Source of the DNA: Candidatus Achromatium palustre
GTDB taxonomy: Bacteria > Pseudomonadota > Gammaproteobacteria > Chromatiales > Chromatiaceae
DNA length: 37,246 bases
Direction of reading: 5' to 3'
NCBI GenBank assembly: GCA_001044195.1
Contig: LFCU01000084.1
Coordinates: 1-37,246, forward strand
The notes under the pieces are model-generated. The model worked only from the letters and a program-made list of their open reading frames with translations, had not been told where the DNA came from and ran no database searches. A program made the position numbers and the translations under genes. Shown piece by piece: positions 35,716-37,246 of the stretch. The stretch's first letter is position 1, and the number at the start of each line of letters is the position of its first letter.

Positions 35716-35740
35716 GGTGGGCACGGTCTCATCGTGCCCA
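35712..35740. repeat. GTAGGGTGGGC-family hairpin overlapping a stop codon
   Basis: GTAGGGTGGGCACGGTCTC followed by ATCGTGCCCA. The TAG of the preceding gene lies in its first bases. The following TTGTCCTGTTTGGTTTGCGT also recurs after the copy at 36989. Confidence 0.8.
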
Positions 35741-35781
35741 TTTGTCCTGTTTGGTTTGCGTGGGCAACCGATACAGTACGG

Positions 35782-35891
35782 TAGGTTGGGGTGAGCTTGC
35801 GAACCCCAACACAAATAAAATGTTACATCAAAATTTCCAATATAATTGTATTATATTGTTAATGTTAGGGTTCGTTCCTCACCCCAACCTA
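35782..35891. mobile_element. 110-bp inverted-end repeat element
   Basis: The left end TAGGTTGGGGTGAG and the right end CTCACCCCAACCTA are perfect 14-bp inverted repeats, with nested GCGAACCCC and GGGTTCG also inverted. No coding capacity. The right end abuts the xisI stop region (35896). Confidence 0.6.
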
Positions 35892-35895
35892 TGGG

Positions 35896-36210
35896 CTAGA
35901 CAACTTCTAAGTCTGATATGTATGAAAGGATTATCTGGTCATCAGGAATACCAGCTTTAATAAGATCATCAGTAATTCCATGTTCTATTCCATCATACTC
36001 AATACAAACTTTTCCGTCATGTAATGCCATATAAATCAGATTTCCTCTGATGCGATGTCCTCTATCCCATCCCCTCTGCATTAAAACATAGCGGTCATTT
36101 GTTTCATCAAATACTGGATCAAGATGAATATTTCCATGTGATGGACGAAGATTAGCATATTTCAAGATCACATTTTTTATTGTGGTTCGGTATGTTGCAG
36201 TATTATCCAT
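35896..36210 (-). CDS. xisI: XisI-family protein
   Basis: 104 residues, XisI family, first named as an fdxN-element excision controlling factor in heterocystous cyanobacteria. Family pattern is clear: YRTTIKNVILKYANLRPSHG, FDETNDRYVLMQRGWDRGHR, HDGKVCIEYDGIEHGITDDL, and IPDDQIILSYISD. Start ATG at 36210 overlaps the end of xisH by 34 bp, the usual xisH-xisI coupling. No xisF recombinase or nif gene is near, so excision control is not implied; these pairs are widespread in repeat-rich genomes with unknown function. Confidence 0.9.
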   Translation of the reverse strand: MDNTATYRTTIKNVILKYANLRPSHGNIHLDPVFDETNDRYVLMQRGWDRGHRIRGNLIYMALHDGKVCIEYDGIEHGITDDLIKAGIPDDQIILSYISDLEVV

Positions 36211-36964
36211 CTTTTTATGTCCTTTTGTTTTGAATCTATTATAATCAATTGCATGGATAGTTCATTAATCACTAATTTTCCAATAGATTCGTTGAAAATT
36301 TCATCATAAATGATATCGGTTACAGCCAGATATATTTCTCGTTCTGGATCAATTTTGTTAAGAAGCATGCGGTAAAGGACATATTGCCCAATAGTTTGTT
36401 CAAGATCTAGCATAACGGATTTGCTTTTAAACTCCTTAATTTCTACAGCAATTCGTTTGCCTTTACGATATGCTCCTATAAAATGGCTTTTTATGTCTTC
36501 AAATTCATTTGTTGGGCATAGTGTTTCTGCTCCAAGATCAACAAAAAGAAATCTTTCTCCATAGGAAATACTCGATGTTCAAAAGTTAGTATCTGTTAAT
36601 ATTCTAAAATCATGTGTTGCAAGGGTTTTATAGGAGATACCATACAAAATGCCTTGAAGAATGAAACGACCAAAAAATATATTTGTATTACTCAACTGTC
36701 CAATTTTTTGGCTTAACAAAAATTGCGTATGGATTCCTGCTTTCGCAGGAATGACGGGGGTGTCATTCAACAGACAGCAGATTTTTCATCAAGTCGTCAT
36801 TCCTGCGAAAGCAGGAATCCAGTATTATAAATTTCAATTGTATTATATAAACATTTTCTAACTTTTGAACATCGAGAAATAACGTAAGGATCATCCGTTA
36901 TTTCCCAACCATTTTTGATGAGAGCGTTTTTTACTACATCATGGGATGAATCTTTTTTAGGCAT
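36177..36964 (-). pseudogene. xisH: xisH interrupted by a mobile element
   Basis: Reading from ATG 36964 down to 36877, then from 36565 to 36177, gives one open frame of 158 residues: MPKKDSSHDVVKNALIKNGW, EITDDPYVIS, then (after the element) YGERFLFVDLGAETLC, RIAVEIKEFKSKSV, DLEQTIGQYVLYRML, and a C-terminus like XisH. The PD-(D/E)XK-like residues D39, E71-x-K73 and Q90 are all present. The interruption is exactly one 306-bp element plus one 5-bp target copy. As it stands no full-length product can be made; the C-terminal part remains open from Met at about 36413. Confidence 0.93.
36571..36876. mobile_element. 306-bp MITE with perfect 19-bp inverted ends and AAATA target duplication, inside xisH
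   Basis: The left end CTCGATGTTCAAAAGTTAG (36571-36589) and the right end CTAACTTTTGAACATCGAG (36858-36876) are perfect inverted repeats. AAATA flanks both sides (36566-36570 and 36877-36881). The interior contains an inverted pair of the widespread proteobacterial ATTCCTGCTTTCGCAGGAAT unit (about 36734-36753 and 36799-36822). No transposase. Removing the element and one AAATA restores xisH. Confidence 0.95.
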
Positions 36965-36988
36965 TATTTATTTTCATCGATTAGTCAG

Positions 36989-37018
36989 GTAGGGTGGGCA
37001 CGGTCTCATCGTGCCCAC
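36989..37018. repeat. GTAGGGTGGGC-family hairpin
   Basis: GTAGGGTGGGCACGGTCTC followed by ATCGTGCCCAC, upstream of xisH. TTGTCCTGTTTGGTTCGCGT and an inverted GTTTGCCCACCCTACGG (to about 37085) extend it, forming a larger inverted structure at 36989-37085. Confidence 0.75.
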
Positions 37019-37148
37019 GCGGTATCATAATTTGTCCTGTTTGGTTCGCGTGGACAAACAATACGGCTGTTTGCCCACCCTACGGACTACGATCAATTAT
37101 TATTCAAATTAATGGTTGCAAAAAATTTTATAGATGTTTAAATTATAG

Positions 37149-37180
37149 ATATATCTATATCTATATCTATATCTATAGAT
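37149..37180. repeat. ATATCT hexanucleotide microsatellite
   Basis: About five tandem ATATCT/TATATC units, 40 bp upstream of a start codon at the window edge. Such tracts vary in length by slippage. Confidence 0.85.
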
Positions 37181-37218
37181 AAAGTTAATATTTGCAATAT
37201 AATAGGAAGTATCTAAAA

Positions 37219-37246
37219 ATGAAAGCTTTAAACGATTCAGAGGTCA
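37219..37246 (+). CDS. start of a CDS cut by the window edge
   Basis: ATG at 37219 preceded by AGGAAG (37205-37210) opens a frame MKALNDSEV that runs off the window. Too short to identify. The ribosome binding site and spacing make a real start plausible. Confidence 0.5.

Noticed and set aside
36661-36861. 66-codon frame inside the xisH MITE
   Set aside because: It reads through the ATTCCTGC hairpin repeat (WIPAFAGMTG-type translation is a known repeat artefact).
1-37246. tRNA, rRNA or CRISPR genes
   Set aside because: I looked for T-loop/acceptor patterns and spacer-repeat structure and found none I could support by eye; a tRNAscan/Infernal run would decide.

Overview
The window is an AT-rich stretch of bacterial chromosome, most likely from a gammaproteobacterium. 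The order map-glnD divergent from rpsB-tsf-pyrH-frr-uppS-cdsA-dxr is the classical gammaproteobacterial arrangement. MutL carries the DxHAAHERxxYE endonuclease motif seen in Pseudomonas-type MutL. A lone cbbQ-type ATPase, a bacteriohemerythrin, a XisH/XisI pair and very many short hairpin repeats (GTTCCCACGC, GTAGGGTGCGC and GTAGGGTGGGC families) recall the large sulfur bacteria (Beggiatoa/Thiothrix/Achromatium group). That placement is inference, not something shown by a marker gene here.

Layout: 0.4-2.4 kb holds an orphan signalling pair (a REC protein with a DUF4388-like N-terminus, and a CheB-like protein without the catalytic Ser/His). 2.6-3.6 kb is a repeat-expanded ssb. 4.0-5.4 kb holds xthA and bacteriohemerythrin, both on the minus strand. 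5.9-6.8 kb is a tandem-receiver regulator. 7.1-8.0 kb holds a PD-(D/E)XK-type gene next to a 3' remnant of metY. 8.1-12.3 kb holds pncC, glnD and map on the minus strand. 12.6-20.0 kb is the translation/isoprenoid/phospholipid cluster rpsB to dxr, interrupted between pyrH and frr by a decayed YefM-YoeB module. 20.0-22.0 kb holds metY, the decayed twin of the 7 kb nuclease-like gene, and a HicBA pair whose HicA has a premature stop. 22.1-27.5 kb holds mutL, cbbQ (minus), a membrane methyltransferase and ubiD. 27.8-31.2 kb holds proS, hisF and hisE. 31.6-34.8 kb is a 1069-residue membrane protein joining an FHA-like domain to a SEDS (FtsW/RodA)-like domain. 35.0-37.0 kb holds a second PD-(D/E)XK-like gene and xisI-xisH, with xisH split by a mobile element. 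A CDS runs off the right edge.

The strongest signal beyond ordinary genes is short-element mobility that can be proved inside the window. A 306-bp element with perfect 19-bp inverted ends and a 5-bp target duplication splits xisH, and removing it restores the frame exactly. A 72-bp element carrying the GTTCCCACGC hairpin sits in the nuclease pseudogene at 21.4 kb with a 4-bp target duplication, and the unoccupied site is preserved in the paralogous gene at 7.6 kb. The metY-nuclease junction exists twice in opposite orientation, and each copy has kept a different gene intact. At least six further inverted-repeat-bounded noncoding elements fill intergenic gaps. The best candidate for an undescribed protein system is the FHA-SEDS fusion.
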